A stretch of 64,000 nucleotides of DNA from Thraustochytrium sp. TN22 (GCA_013306675.1 JABLUY010000207.1:1-64000), one strand, 5' to 3'. Positions 34,901 to 42,662 are shown, numbered from the stretch's first letter. Notes: generated by a model from the letters alone, not told the origin. Program-made: numbers and translations.

Positions 34901-36464
34901 GGCGTTCAAGGCGGACCGTGTGCCGCAGCACTCGGAGCTGACGCTGCCGCTGGACATGCCGCCCTCGGATACGCTGGCCCCGGTGCTGTGCGTGATCCCT
35001 TTGGACGCCAAGGGCAAACAGGACACCAAGCGCGCCAAGGTGGTGCGCCTCAAGCCCGGTATCGTGGTCAAGTTCGATCAGCGTGATGGCCGGAAGCTGG
35101 CTCTCGTCGTGCGCGGGCACGGTCTGCGCACGGTGGTGGACATCACGCCCATGACGGCCGAGGCAGCGCGCAAGGCGGAGCGGGAGGAGTCGCGCACGCT
35201 CGAGCAGTTCGTGAAGGGTCTGCAGCCGAAGCGGCCATCCGTGGAGTTCCTCGTGGAGCTGAGTAGCGCGGGCGTATCGCTCTTCAGCAGTGACCGCGGC
35301 CTGGAGGTCATGTACATGTGCGCGCAGCGCATCCATATGGAGGGCGCGCTGGAGTCGCTCAAGGAGCCGTCCGGCGCGGAACGGTCCATCGCGACGCTGG
35401 AGTTTGCCGTGGGCCACTTCCAGGCAGATTCCTCGCAGGTGCAGGTCAAGTACCCAGTGGCGCTCTTTTCGAGGCCGCCCAACGCCAAGTCCATCCGCCA
35501 GAGCGAGGAGGAGCCCGTTCTGTGCGCCGTCTCGGAGAAGGCAACCCGGCAGACCCTGCTCCTGAGCAACGGTCTTCGCGAGCGTCGCGCCATCCACGAT
35601 TACTTGCGCGTGCAGCTTGCGTACGAGTCGGGCGGCGCATCGGGATCTTTCGACGTGGTGCGTCTGCTGACACTGACCATGCACAAGACGGAGGTAAAGC
35701 TGGACTCCAAGCTCCTGGCCGGCATCTTCCTCGTCTTGGACCCGCTCTTTGGCGGCACGGAGCAGACAGGCTCCATCGAGGGCGAGGGCGCCGTGCTGGG
35801 GCTGGACGGCGACACGAGCTCGTATTCGGTCGTGGAGCCGTTTGTGGTGCAGCAGACCTCGGGCGTGACAATCCCGCCGCAGGACACGGTGTTTTGCGAG
35901 CGCATCGTGGTCTCGCCGACCGCGTACATCACCTCGGTGAGCCTGGGGTCCGACTCGGACCTGAACGACACGTTGCGGCGGTTTGGCGTGCCCATGGCCT
36001 TCTACGGCATCATCAAGCGGTTCGCGCGCCTCGACGACTTCAGCTTCGACCTGTCGCGCGTCGAGTACGAGGCCATCACCTCGCACAAGTTCCAGATGCG
36101 CTACTTTGCCAAGATCGTGCGTGCCGTGCTGTCTCAGATGCACGAGTACTTCCTCAACCAAGGCAAGCAGGTCGGCAAGCGTCTGCTCTTCTTTCTCCCG
36201 GAGGACAGCCCGCAGCCGAAGATCCGCCAGCCGCTGGTCCCGAGCGGCGGCGCTCTAGTATACTACGGCCCGGGCTCCAAGCCCGACCTGGTTGAGACGC
36301 AGCGCGAGCAGGAGGCCGCCCACGTTGTTGAGCGCATCTTCCTCAACTACCTCATGCGTAAGCGCGAGGGGTTTCCCGAGAACCTGCGGCCCAAGCGGCG
36401 CGAGGAGGAGCAGGCCAATACGAAGAAGAAGTCAAGCAACTGTCTCGCCGGCTGCGGGGCTTAA
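22962..36464 (+). CDS. VPS13: VPS13-family bridge-like lipid-transfer protein with EF-hands and C2 domains
   Basis: One uninterrupted 13.5-kb exon encodes 4,500 residues. VPS13 proteins form a hydrophobic groove that moves phospholipids between organelles at contact sites. The N-terminal chorein domain is plain (MSALVGSLIQRVLTKYLDEY, 1-115). Unusual insertions follow: a canonical EF-hand pair with loops DKDKSGSIDAVE (542-553) and DTNQDGSMDFEE (578-589); a C2 domain at about 1226-1330 with the Asp-bearing SDPYC loop; a further EF-hand loop DEDDSGEISCVE near 2597 with a degenerate partner; and a second C2 at about 3130-3245 (NNSSDPFVVVW). NETGHRLSLWPVS near 2430 marks the VPS13 adaptor-binding-type repeats. 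The C-terminus (about 4100-4450) holds the conserved VPS13 C-terminal helices (SHKFQMRYFAKIVRAVLSQ). Gln/Ser/Asp-rich linkers separate the domains. The ATG at 22962 (GGCGCCATGT) is the first in frame. Calcium control of lipid transfer is an attractive inference. Confidence 0.93.
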   Translation: MSALVGSLIQRVLTKYLDEYFTYGELKVHGIGEYTVLDLELRPEVVPANLPIKVKECSLSYMKVSVATRQLFSLSDSYAVKAEIDTLKVLLETRAEAEWDEAAEFESLKAVKLALIQQIRDEALQSIETKLDQLQGELGTGSEDTSESSVMGLVKSLAVRLAGNFEVKVKRIDLAYHFESSDRVGHVGMRIDEFALRNTEDTPRVEVARKVVRAQDADADSDYAAGLSLSPKGAKADETVQERRPRDGDEVSIAGIIVEPVQGSTDRIVKKEVYVRSIEVYMQRGKRDGGRSVRASLVDPFSCAVILAVNLTKNPRPTLGIVEVHLSTVAMRASPDDVAALIFMSENLSQQVRWKLWCEDRFRKLVQTGITTEDQTECFRLYEKMFEKGKQDVDERTRAPKKPAPAVSGVDALLADLSWLHQREMRAHPETVRTIMRSVASIVAKRKKDRILEERERGKQPSMRTRISSTAYSWASWALGSSTDSTAAADPTAPRVRTEDEIRAMAETAKSLSSALGMTNTDAKGDERKMRAHWRRVFDSIDKDKSGSIDAVELQVGLAMAGTTLSTKKVDELLSAFDTNQDGSMDFEEFCTMCKLAPKRVFGADADADAEARPDVFALSITVKRFEAILLAEDAAPDKDPARLVLACDEVCTVLAVENIMNPYVGMRALNFGSRKLAVDLFKGSERLAVLAPQAFVTRKQPAKPGSGSQRHARLDEEDDDGAGGAALTDEGDELRLTLAESRFRVRVLTLQLSEADTAPTLSPYCSMFYQDEHDDILDTQTSGLVDGSKGKPMDGFVEYDFTDQKDRVPPLEFIVGHGRSERKARIQVQVRQRQDDSSWLRRMVRRRFSEVEPNENDMPLCSVDVLLPVRGIPEREFSRLRSQMRQSYQEWYTIPGGFGKLRLLIESEPSGPSVVRAPALPLASRNQHPPSTLLEFEMLFNQNISTTMATMILDVAAGLTAPRFYINLHPDLLSWADHVSSAHSGDKMKSHAWRPEAAEGTESAAAASAVPWRCDKVLLDLAFQEIQDKRSGSLVNASVHCGLEKLGRKGALDPDAPLTIGETQNLYQIEALHPEVAIEVTLELSSRRTVKLKSITLKRILDDVRSGKKSLLFWCDTDDENVRVRVSIDAFSPDFDANEEDEAQDEAQAENDEAKGAGNHHSQQQQQQQNIGAAEQASTATTLATPPSWQQQGQMEQEPPVSEWAKWLQADPFGLAAFPPVIDQDLAHLNVQVIGARGLRAADFGGTSDPYCVLSCHHEEKRTHVVKKTLNPTWEDKPDSSLFKFGPLPGTAVAPMSPETLDLRVMDEDFGGEWTHDLLGVAHVPLHDLYERIVQEPAQARPPAPGARQLTPRRHSSRGPSSKRYSQRPASRADINPDRSITIWVPLHMRQGKDKSAPRTSALSEGDAADPSKEADGAVQLRVWLEPVAEARRPQSTIPAAVDLTLLLDVAMPLVRIPKNHELNDARKTIEISFGRPGMFMHINSGASDNLLRALRIYKEKEDLLEQLQRGKTATAPHGSTTAPASSQLALEDSASAGEDADADSGYYSAAERPKLGKARPQRANSSSIATTASTTTEDFHSLASVDDLVDRQSSGEFSEELPKPPPQAPERAKPSRRRVPRSVLSDLNTRFAMYVDTFEIRLAFVRNRGKDMQDFLRVAVEGVALDLLYQLYDCGLPRIALMLKADCFAIEDRWQGHAIVGKNLIDVYPEREHELSKAQARRLGELRKKASRPQFRLSLVYERDAQMEDEHQRLRTNPVPALRFGIDLEGMFVLLTPLVNFTAKLANAFHLLDDEGIAQPSAVQEVQDASADASASPTGPGTANPPPPANEAQAQDAAKAPPGSILPVSRVQVLVNTSRVELHLMRRASLCMETRRRLHRFPPKALILRVSSKVNYTAEAAPMDGRMLCVPSTESLKVSATCDIRIGRTKLERDRFRELPREISNDNVVLEPFTFNLTMRTEPIESARELRLAQRLDNFEASGKSTSSGMGSFFQAGSGSHLELVEHPEEDEEEAKEGRDLDDSGARQNAKGIRDLRAEDIWGVNSYTVLAQQRMRTELNKAKEANFRTVRVMEMRLDGLEMRFDTGDLVFFMEVGNRQMEMLAKLYPAQGAAQDDAPVANGGDPHEAGPGALQRGDRADSVLSHQRGHAESMLSQQTSVSSVTGASELPGANSAHSPVRVLTENDIRVLEKTHSNVEELPTEDGPSFGQQQKDQQQKRSSWRDAIGTGTGTSLVPAWLISSMVPMLVMCVDTEAFRRRLPGDFPGHWNTERDAEVMGMLADKAAKASDVENVFNQVNVYVNQLMLGIGNNVEGYPTPFVRLSLAQFNLIGCSRTAFGDDLQVRGYVSTTSTTYNPIVRTWEPLIEPYSLLLQAERSEKTTGLLLQAIAPRRFNLNITDGFLRSLVSFMSSLDPTYTPLDDERLHGMYTPNWVVNETGHRLSLWPVSDPEAQYHSVDPQLLSYRGKDQLYDVMTGHSCRLHLHDTRRIQNKMAELLHHLRENKRRLLVKTVKYMQRAARQTREERENSQTSLDDRGAEDKDGEDAGDLERAKGLIQSNENVLRGDSETEEDRTKRHKEEAAELRKDLTELFHFMDEDDSGEISCVELQNALSHYGEPISIEEVLYSIGEMDDDGVENVDASETGIDLREFLAFFEPALHPSKERRPPGLEVHALGFHIGGLGRAFERPDEDGEETAPKSMRRGSSSAAGAGSDAQASAQTVELSLPEQFGLAPAGNAGTFMLKTMNVIHPRPDGEHRHETNEGRRGSSATGQGGRSTAAEDTDVDDANPADSPEADEEAREKRRESKRLSAQQIKKQDDRRYAFQDHHVNALSVVANVQKIGRSSAGDLLFLETPIRIENRTVVPLKIEFVISGADGGEFTREAVFTLSAGDEQSVPLKFLYAQQLGLDRILGPGNVRVGFAVTPVMDRATVKRLWANKHGEEQDSHEQQQQSRRQSMESRSGRAQSINSAHSVRSTDSAVDLWVPSSILVTLDGGQGLTVVQPFRSTDDLLDKDGRLLNDLLVSEHQHSGSGHAGNKDSPELDSDIVGASRVEFEPVNQDDTEGAAEDDDVFEEASTAQRKISQRGAAIEDLDASTGAADGAVDPEHPPPPHAFECVMLTQRNALQTFEMKEVLTVQVLQASNLLAADFNNSSDPFVVVWSLDGQERPVEKYKTPKIKKTLNPVWPNKSTFLFGDGKEPLSRQKTLRFKVMDWDAVSSNDPLGYVTLGMEKIISWFSGGPAVGSPRGVIKKTFGLDGGPGLAKKDAKGSLTVEFSYRRYTAATGAPTCNLQHVLSFYPPLVLENLLPVPLEIALVVRETSGEARVRRQHKIKIQKGGRVPFHELDGALFDYLDPIWCQHHSQRASKLSRAKPKQLAAREGLVGEVRVRVLLNDRPTAWSEPVEQTPLGVQIKDVGSDRALCSVSAEVERNAVQDGGGRRLIVSAPLWAVNKTDMVLDWTVALTDKKRHLDTGPSRAKLVDHVPTAVVPMYARPLQRQIFAEARMHTGENAPRFTASSSDYIMDDESQELQSGLPVYKPLFSRQLPGPENFPSFQLAFVASRIEGMPSTTGAVCLAGAMTEEHQHQHPQSARSYNAGIMLSSRDTWPFGSGYLSVTVPSSSSAEPHGTVVLELCEIHQSDMAPAASFVQSGGGAAAEAGGNESGQAAKGVKNSESNGNRSSQRLTHGLDSLYVSPRKQRVLGRAELSVPQLLETLLVQGRTTCTQEFPLDQGGGTAKVHMEICLAGMPMDERLVSVYSALSGVVSDLPFRRDIGVWLSPLWGPFSLTSLLVVGPKYRVANITEEPLLVKQEGCPDCTAILLSPRDPAIRYDPNDLSDVTAFSFHLQLSPGTRYQLREDPSKKSYTATDAIQVRLAHPDGVWSAPMRLGELDDFAMQLRVGKDQRRAARVWVDANEVLPSEMIIFRSLELDQVNYAVRNTLKDRAFDVVQVPAHEAGCLAPLKRIFKPPKSAARRMREAAFKADRVPQHSELTLPLDMPPSDTLAPVLCVIPLDAKGKQDTKRAKVVRLKPGIVVKFDQRDGRKLALVVRGHGLRTVVDITPMTAEAARKAEREESRTLEQFVKGLQPKRPSVEFLVELSSAGVSLFSSDRGLEVMYMCAQRIHMEGALESLKEPSGAERSIATLEFAVGHFQADSSQVQVKYPVALFSRPPNAKSIRQSEEEPVLCAVSEKATRQTLLLSNGLRERRAIHDYLRVQLAYESGGASGSFDVVRLLTLTMHKTEVKLDSKLLAGIFLVLDPLFGGTEQTGSIEGEGAVLGLDGDTSSYSVVEPFVVQQTSGVTIPPQDTVFCERIVVSPTAYITSVSLGSDSDLNDTLRRFGVPMAFYGIIKRFARLDDFSFDLSRVEYEAITSHKFQMRYFAKIVRAVLSQMHEYFLNQGKQVGKRLLFFLPEDSPQPKIRQPLVPSGGALVYYGPGSKPDLVETQREQEAAHVVERIFLNYLMRKREGFPENLRPKRREEEQANTKKKSSNCLAGCGA

Positions 36465-36468
36465 GATC

Positions 36469-36501
<33 letters not shown>

Positions 36502-36685
36502 AACGATTCAAATGAAAGCTCGGAGCTTGCGTGAATCCCTGGTAACGACACCACGACCACTCCCGGAAAACACACAGGCAAAGAGACAAACAGGCAAAAG
36601 ACAAGAAAAATAGAGACACAGAGAGAGACAGAGACAGAGACGGAGGCAAGCAGGCGTACTGTCCTCCGAATGCGCGAACGCACGC
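36465..36685. repeat. (GAT)n microsatellite in convergent 3' spacer
   Basis: Directly after the VPS13 stop, GAT repeats run about ten times at 36469-36499. The VPS13 and UTP14 genes converge across this 221-bp spacer, which also holds a GAGACAGAGA-type purine tract (36605-36650). Confidence 0.7.
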
Positions 36686-39016
36686 TCACTGCTTGATCAT
36701 GTCCTTGGAGGAAATGGGGTCGATGATGGCGCCCGCGCGAGTGATCACGTCCGGCTTGATGGACTTGTTGAAGATGTAGGCGGTGTTGAAGTCGCTGCCG
36801 AGCGGGTTGCGCAGGCTGGCCTCGTACTCCTCGCGGCTCGTGAACGGGTACGGCACGTCCGTGACGAGGTACTTGGTGACCTTCTTGTTGCGCTTTTCGG
36901 AAAGCAGCACATGCTTGGGGCCGGCGCGCTGGCGCTTGGCAGCCTGCGAGAGGCGCGAGGGCTCGGCCGCGGGCCGCGTGCGCTTCTTCTTGGGCTTGAT
37001 ATTGGTGCCGGCCCAAGAGCCCCAGCCAGGCAGGTCGAACATGGACTTCTCCTTGTCCGCGTTCTTTTCCTCCTCCATCTGCAGCTCCGCCTCCTTCTCA
37101 GCGGCGAAGTCCGCCGTGTTGGCCTTGGTGCCCGCGAAGGCGCGCCGGATGAGCTCCACCTGCTGCTTTTTCTTGTTGCGTGCGGCCTTGTCCTCCTTGG
37201 ACTCCACCTTGGTCTCCACAAGGGATTTGCTCAAGTTCACCTGGACAGTCGCTGCAGCGCCGTCCTGCTCGGCGTTGCGCATGCGCCTGGGGATGCGGTG
37301 GTTCTTGGCGTCCTTCTCCTTCTCTGCGCCCGTCAGCCACGGGTTCTCAGCCTCCTCGGCCTCATCATCGTCGACGTTCTTGGCCTTGGCCATCCGCTCA
37401 GGCTGCTGCGCCTTGCCGTTGTTACCCTTGCCGCCCTTGTTGGGCGTGCTCGAGGGCGCCATGGCGGCGGCGGCCTTCGTCTTGGGCTTGGCGACATCGT
37501 CCTGGCCCTGGAGTTGCTGCTTGCCCTCCTCCTTCTCTTCGTCGCTCAGATTCGGGGTGTCAAACGCGGGCGCCTCAAAGAGCTTGCGCGTGGCCTTCTT
37601 GGCCGCCTTGCCGCCAACCTCCATGGCGCCGCTCATGCGAGCATTGACGCTGCCGGTCCGCAGCGGGGGGTTCTCCGCCACCGCGGAGGAAGGCTCGGCA
37701 GCGTCGGCGGCCGGACCCTGCGTCGAGGAGGGCGCCGCGAAGCGGCGGCGGCCGGCAACCGCCGAGGGCGCAGCGGGCTCGCCGTCCGCACCAAGGCCCG
37801 CCTCATCGAGCTCCTCGGGCACCTCTCCGTTCTTGATGGCCCGCAGCAGGCGGTCAGCCTGCAGCTTGGCCTCGCTCTGCTCGCGCTCAAGGCCACGCTG
37901 CATGAACTTGAGGCCGAAAAGGCCCTTCTCAGACTTGCCGTCCGCGAGGTCCTTGGCGTCGGCCTCGATGCCGCCAGCCAGGCGGCCCGCCTTGCGCAAA
38001 AGCATGTCATCGGCGCCGCGCAGCTCGTCGGCGTCGTCGGCGTCGTCGCTGTCGTCGTCGCTGTCCTCGTTCATGGTCCGCATGCGGCGGCGCAGGTTGC
38101 GCTCGGCATCGAGCTGCTCCTGCACGATGCTCTGCGTGTAGTCCTTACGCGAGCCGCCGTGCTTGAGCAGGCCGCGAATGAACTTGGACGTGTTCTTGTG
38201 GCGCAGCGTCATGCGCTCCTTGGCGCGCTCCAGCGCCGCGCGCTCCTCCATCGCGCGCACCGCCTCGGGGTCGACCTCGCGCAGGCGCTCCATCTCCTTC
38301 TCCTGCTCGCGCGCGTCGCGCCGCTTCTTGAGTCGACGGTACACCTTGGACTTGATCTTGTTGGAGTGCCGAGCCTTTTGCTCGCTGTAGAACATGAGCG
38401 CCTTGAGCTTGGCCAGCTCGCGCTGGCGCTTGCGAAGCTGCTGCGGGTCCACCTCCTTGACGTCGAGCATGTAGTTGGCTTCATCCTCGCGCACTCGCTT
38501 CTCGTCCGCGAGTCCGCTCGCCTCGAGCGCCTCCTGCACCTCACGCTCCAAGTCCGTCTTGGCCGTGAAGCCGTCCACGGCTTGCGCGGTCGACTCGCGC
38601 AGTCGCGGCGCCTCGTTCAGCGGGAACGACACGGACTTGGCGTTGCGCAGCTCTGCCACCGTCGGCACCCACCGAGAGACCTCCTCGGACGCGCGCTCGT
38701 AGCCGACCTTGCGCTCCGCGCGCTCCTCCACGACGCGGTTCTGCGTGCTCAGCTCCAGCCCGGCATCCTGGACCTGCTCGATGCGCTGCTTGAGCGCACC
38801 CAGGTCCTTGTGCTCCTGGCCCAGCGACTGCACCATGTCCGCCAGCGACAGCTTCTTGCGGCCACCCGCGCTGCGCTCGCCCTCCTTACCCGTGCGGTTC
38901 GCCGCGGCAATCACCTCGCGCATCTCGCGCTTCTTGTCCGAGTCTTCCACCATGCCATCGATCAAGTTCATTAATCGGCTCGTCTTGGCCTCGTCGATTT
39001 CCGAGTCTTCCTCAGA

Positions 39017-39085
<69 letters not shown>

Positions 39086-39511
39086 TTCCTCGATGTCTTC
39101 CTCGTCGTCGTCTTCCTCGTCGTCGTCTTCCTCGTCGTCGTCTTCCTCGTCGTCGTGGCGCGCATTGCGCTTCGCCACGCGCTTCTTCACGACGCGCGGC
39201 TTGGCATCGCCATCATCACTGCTCCCATCCAGCATGTCGAGCAGCGTCGGCTCGTCGTCGCGGCCGGCCAGGTCCTCGTCCTCCAGCTTGTTGTCACGGC
39301 GCGCGAAAATCTCCCCGAACTCGCGCTCGTCCTCTGAGTTGAAGGCCTCATCGGAGTCAATCTCCTCATCGTCCACGTTGTCCTGGTCGTCCCACGCGCG
39401 CCCTGCGGCCTTGATCTGACGCTCCACCTCGTCCTCGCCCTTGCGCTCCCGCGCGCTGGCCCCGGCGCCACCCGTCCCGCCGCCGCGCTTGGCCGCGCGA
39501 TTGCGCGCCAT
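36686..39511 (-). CDS. UTP14: UTP14, U3 snoRNP / SSU-processome protein
   Basis: A 941-residue nucleolar protein of the UTP14 family, which activates the helicase DHR1 during 18S rRNA maturation. The N-terminal signature EEIDSDEAFNSEDEREFGEIF is followed by an uninterrupted Asp run encoded by a GTC/GAC repeat at about 39019-39083. The middle has the conserved KIKSKVYRRLKKR basic motif, the RMTLRHKNTSKFIRGLLKHG block and WLTGAEKEKD. The C-terminus (LGSDFNTAYIFNKSIKPDV through GAIIDPI) matches the family end. It is longer than human UTP14A (771), chiefly through acidic and Ala-rich inserts. The start is taken at MARNRAAKRG; the frame stays open upstream but without an ATG. It is divergent from the SNIP1-like gene. 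Confidence 0.93.
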
Positions 39512-40368
39512 GTCTGCCGCCTCGGGGCCTGGGCCCGCGCGCGCCGCCTGGGCTCCGCCTCCGCGCCGCGCCGCCGCCGCTGCTGCCGCGCTCGCGTCCG
39601 GGCTTTGCTGCCGCGCTCGGGCTCGCGTCGCCCTCGCGCTCCGGCGCGGCGCGTCCTGCGCCACTCAGCCTGCGCGGGCGGAACACCGCCTCGGAACGCG
39701 AGAACGCAGCGGGACGCCATGATGGCGGCCACGGCCGGGCAGAACCTGGGCGCGGCCGAGCCCGCGGGGATCGACCTCGAGGGCACGAGGCCTTGGTCTC
39801 CCTCCTCCGGCACGCGGACCTGGCGCAGGAGGCCTGACACACGCTCCTCGTGGGTCGCTTGCGGGGAGCGCGCCTCGACCTCGACCTGCACGAGGTCCGT
39901 GTGGATGTGCGCGAGGCCCTTTCGAGCCTGGCCGGCGGCATCGTGCGATCGTGGTACGAGAACGTCTCCAGCGCGGCCGCGTGGTTCCTTCGCTATGTAT
40001 GGTCTCGAGGTTCCTTTCAAGAGGCGTCGTGGGTCGCGGAGGTCATGGGTCGCGCGGCTGGCGGCCGACGTGCGGCCAGCAAGCTGGGTCGGGTCGCTCG
40101 GGAGGGCCAGAACCCGAGCCCAGTCGTCCTCCTCGCAGCTCTCGGCGTCGCCAGCGCCAACTTGAAGGCGCTCGCGCACGCCAGCCCCCTCCGCCGCCGC
40201 CGTCGTGGCGAGCTCCGCGGCCCCCTGCGGCAGCTGAGCTACCCGGCCGAGCTGCTGTCCACCGGCAGAGGCGGGAAGGACGCGGCGGCGCGCGGCGCGC
40301 AGAACCCGAAGGACGCGAGGCGCGCGGCGCGGCGCGGCGTGGCGCGGCGCGGCGCCCGCGAGGAGGCC
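39512..40368. promoter_or_regulatory. Divergent promoter region between UTP14 and SNIP1-like gene
   Basis: This 857-bp interval lies between two genes transcribed away from each other. The frame of the right-hand gene is open through much of it and contains an earlier in-frame ATG at about 40045. That extension (Arg/Ala-rich) has no family counterpart and is treated as leader. No separate gene is seen. Confidence 0.45.
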
Positions 40369-41238
40369 ATGGAGCGCGACGCGCACGTGCGCGCGGCCGG
40401 CGCCTGGCGCAAGCGGCGGCCCGACGAGCGCTTCGGCGGCCGCGGCGGCGGCGGCGACGGCGAGCGCGACGAGCGAGAGGGACGAGGCGGACGAGAGGGA
40501 CGGGACGGCGGCGGCGGAAAGCGCGCGCGGGAGGAGCAGGGCGGGCGCGAGTCGAAGCGCGAGCGGCGGCGGCGGTACGCCGAGGACGACGCGAAGCAGG
40601 ACCGCGGCCACGAGGGCGTGTGGGGCAAGGCGGAGGCGCGGCCCGCGCCCAAGCTGGACGCCTTCGGCGAGCCCAAGCGCGAGCTGGCGCCCGGCGAGGA
40701 GAAAGAGAAGGCCAACTTTGGGCTGTCGGGCGCGCTGGGCAAGGACGAGCGCACCGGGCGCATGTTCAACGGCGTGCTGCTCAAGTTCGCGGAGCCTGCG
40801 GACGCGGTGACGCCGCCGGCGCCGGGCTGGCGGCTCTTCGTGTTCAAGAAGGACGCCGTGGTGGAGACCGTGCTGCTGCACCAGCAGTCTGCGCACCTGG
40901 TGGGCCGCGACGAGCGCGTGGCGGACATTTTGGCTGCGCACAAGACGTGCTCCAAGCAGCACGCCGTGCTGCAGTTCCGCATCCAGACCAAGCAGCCCCC
41001 GCCGGGCAGCCTGGACCCCCCGCGCCACTTTGTCAAGCTGTACGTGCTGGACCTGGAGAGCTCCTACGGCACGTTCCTCAACGGCGAGCGCATTGAGCCC
41101 GCGCGCTACTACGAGCTCCTGGAGAAGGACGTGCTGCGCTTCGGCAAGAGCTCCCGCGAGTACGTCGTCATGTACGACGAAAAGGCCGCCGACCTCGAGG
41201 ACCCGGACGCCGCGCTGCGGGCCGACGCCAAGCCGTGA
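40369..41238 (+). CDS. SNIP1 / DAWDLE-like FHA-domain protein
   Basis: A 289-residue protein of the SNIP1/DDL/Pml1 family, components linked to the RES complex and spliceosome activation and, in plants, to small-RNA processing. The N-terminal third is an Arg/Glu/Asp/Gly-rich RS-like region (RERRRRYAEDDAKQ). KANFGLSGALGKDERTGRMF and NGVLLKFAEPADA precede a C-terminal FHA domain at about 165-275: HLVGRDERVADI, SKQHAVLQFR and the SSYGTFLNGERI turn supply the residues that bind phosphothreonine peptides. RPDERF in the N-terminal region also occurs. Family length is usually 300-400. I chose the ATG at 40369 (GCCATGGAG); another in-frame ATG at about 40045 would add 108 low-complexity residues. Together with the cyclophilin-SYF2 gene this makes two splicing-related genes in the window. 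Confidence 0.9.
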   Translation: MERDAHVRAAGAWRKRRPDERFGGRGGGGDGERDEREGRGGREGRDGGGGKRAREEQGGRESKRERRRRYAEDDAKQDRGHEGVWGKAEARPAPKLDAFGEPKRELAPGEEKEKANFGLSGALGKDERTGRMFNGVLLKFAEPADAVTPPAPGWRLFVFKKDAVVETVLLHQQSAHLVGRDERVADILAAHKTCSKQHAVLQFRIQTKQPPPGSLDPPRHFVKLYVLDLESSYGTFLNGERIEPARYYELLEKDVLRFGKSSREYVVMYDEKAADLEDPDAALRADAKP

Positions 41239-41508
41239 GCGTGCGCGAGTGCGCGCAGCGCGTGTGCGAGCTGTGAGCGAGCTGCCGCGGTCGGGGGCTC
41301 GTCGGGCGGACCTGCGTTCGTGTCGACGTCGCCGGGCGGCTGCTGCCGCCGCCGCCAACTTGGTCTCGCTGCAGAGCGTCAACGCGGCGGGCGGCGGCGG
41401 CGGCACCGGCAGGGCCAGCGGCACGACAGCGCAAGGCAGCGCGCAGCGGCGGCGGCGGCGGCGGCGGCGGCGGCAGGAGCGGAGCAGAAGCGGCGGGCAT
41501 CGAGCGCC
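41239..41508. other. Short spacer with GGC repeats
   Basis: Tandem spacer between the SNIP1-like and inositol monophosphatase genes on the same strand. It holds (GGC)n at about 41387-41400 and 41447-41475, in what is probably the 5' UTR of the phosphatase. Confidence 0.5.
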
Positions 41509-42502
41509 ATGGCGGAGAGCATGGGCGAGGAGCTGCGCGAGGCGCTGGCGGCCGCGCGCGAGGCGGGGCTCAAGATCCGCGCGGCGTGGCAGGCGACGCG
41601 CGCGGCAGGCGGCGCGACGGCGGACACCCCGTCGCAAGCTGGGGCCGGCTGGGTGGTCAAGAGCAACTCGGCCGATCTGCAGACGGAGACGGACCGCAAG
41701 TGCGAGGAGCTCATCTTCGAGCGGCTGCGCGCCAAGTTTCCCTCGTACAAGTTCATCGGCGAGGAGGACACGGCCAGCAAGGAGGAGGAGGAGGGCGGCG
41801 GCGGCATTGAGGTCACGGACGAACCCACGCTCATCGTGGACCCCATCGACGGCACGAGCAACTTTGCGCGCACCGTGGGATCCTGCTCCTGCCTGATCGC
41901 CTTCATGAAGGAGCGCGAGATCCGCGCCGCCGTGGTGCTGGACCCGATCCAGTGCGAGGTCTTCTTCGCAGAGAAGGGTGCCGGCGCCTACGTGCAGGAG
42001 CTGAGCCCGGAGGACCTCGAGATGAAGGGCGAGGCGCGCCGCCTCAAGACCTCGGGCGAGACGGACCTGTCCAAGTCATTTGTTGCGTCTGAAATTGGCT
42101 ACCAGCGTGAAGCCAAGGAGGTTGAGCAGTTTGTGCGCATTCAGAGCACGCTGCTACAGAACGGCAAGGTGCGCGCCTACCGCGTGTTGGGCGGCTGCGG
42201 CCTCGGGCTCGCCAACATCGCGGCGGGTCGACTGTAAGTTTCTTTGTGCAAGGCCACGGGGGTGCCTGCGACTCACGCGTTGCTCCGTTTCTCTTGATCT
42301 CGTGCGCAGCGATTGCTACTTCGAGCTCTACTCGCCCTACATTTGGGACTTCGCCGCTGGCTCGCTGCTCGTAACTGAGGCCGGCGGCTACATTGGCGAC
42401 CCGCGCGGCGGCCCTCTCGACCTTAAGGGTCGCAGCATCTTCGCCTCGTCCACGCCGGAGCTCGCCAAGACCGTCATGGACCTCATCCGCCCTGCCATTT
42501 GA
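41509..42502 (+). CDS. IMPA1: Inositol monophosphatase (two exons)
   Basis: Exons 41509-42233 and 42310-42502 are separated by a 76-nt phase-2 intron (donor GTAAGTTT, acceptor GTGCGCAG), giving 305 residues. The enzyme hydrolyses inositol-1-phosphate to free inositol, feeding phosphoinositide synthesis; it is Mg-dependent and cytosolic. Exon 1 carries FIGEEDTA (the metal-binding Glu) and the family motif DPIDGTSNFA. Exon 2 carries the second motif WDFAAGSLLVTEAGGYIGD with the metal-binding Asp. A Glu/Gly-rich insert (about 89-98) sits between FIGEEDTA and the first motif. The ATG at 41509 (GCGCCATGGCG) lies just after a long GGC repeat in the leader. Without the splice, the frame ends at the donor site immediately after GRL. 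The last 26 codons are partly duplicated just downstream. Confidence 0.95.
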
Positions 42503-42548
42503 GAGAGACATTCGAGAGAAACCACACAAGTACAAGACATATGTGGAC

Positions 42549-42628
42549 TCGAGGGCCACACCTTGTTGTTCTCGTCCACGCCGGAACGAGCGCAGGTCGT
42601 CCTGACCCTCATTCGCCCTGCCATCTGA
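42549..42628 (+). pseudogene. Duplicated 3' end of the inositol monophosphatase gene
   Basis: This segment reads in frame as EGHTLLFSSTPERAQVVLTL then IRPAI and a stop. It closely parallels the end of the real gene (GRSIFASSTPELAKTVMDLIRPAI then stop) 50-120 nt upstream. The nucleotide match is strongest over TCGTCCACGCCGGA and CGCCCTGCCAT. It is either a decaying partial tandem duplication or, less likely, an alternative terminal exon; no strong splice acceptor is visible just before it. Confidence 0.7.
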
Positions 42629-42662
42629 TCCCTTGGATGCACAAAAGAAAAGGTACATGAAT

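Noticed and set aside
39187-41637. 816-codon minus-strand frame from 41637 to 39187
   Set aside because: It runs antisense to the SNIP1-like gene and out of frame with UTP14; composition is Arg/Ala/Leu noise.
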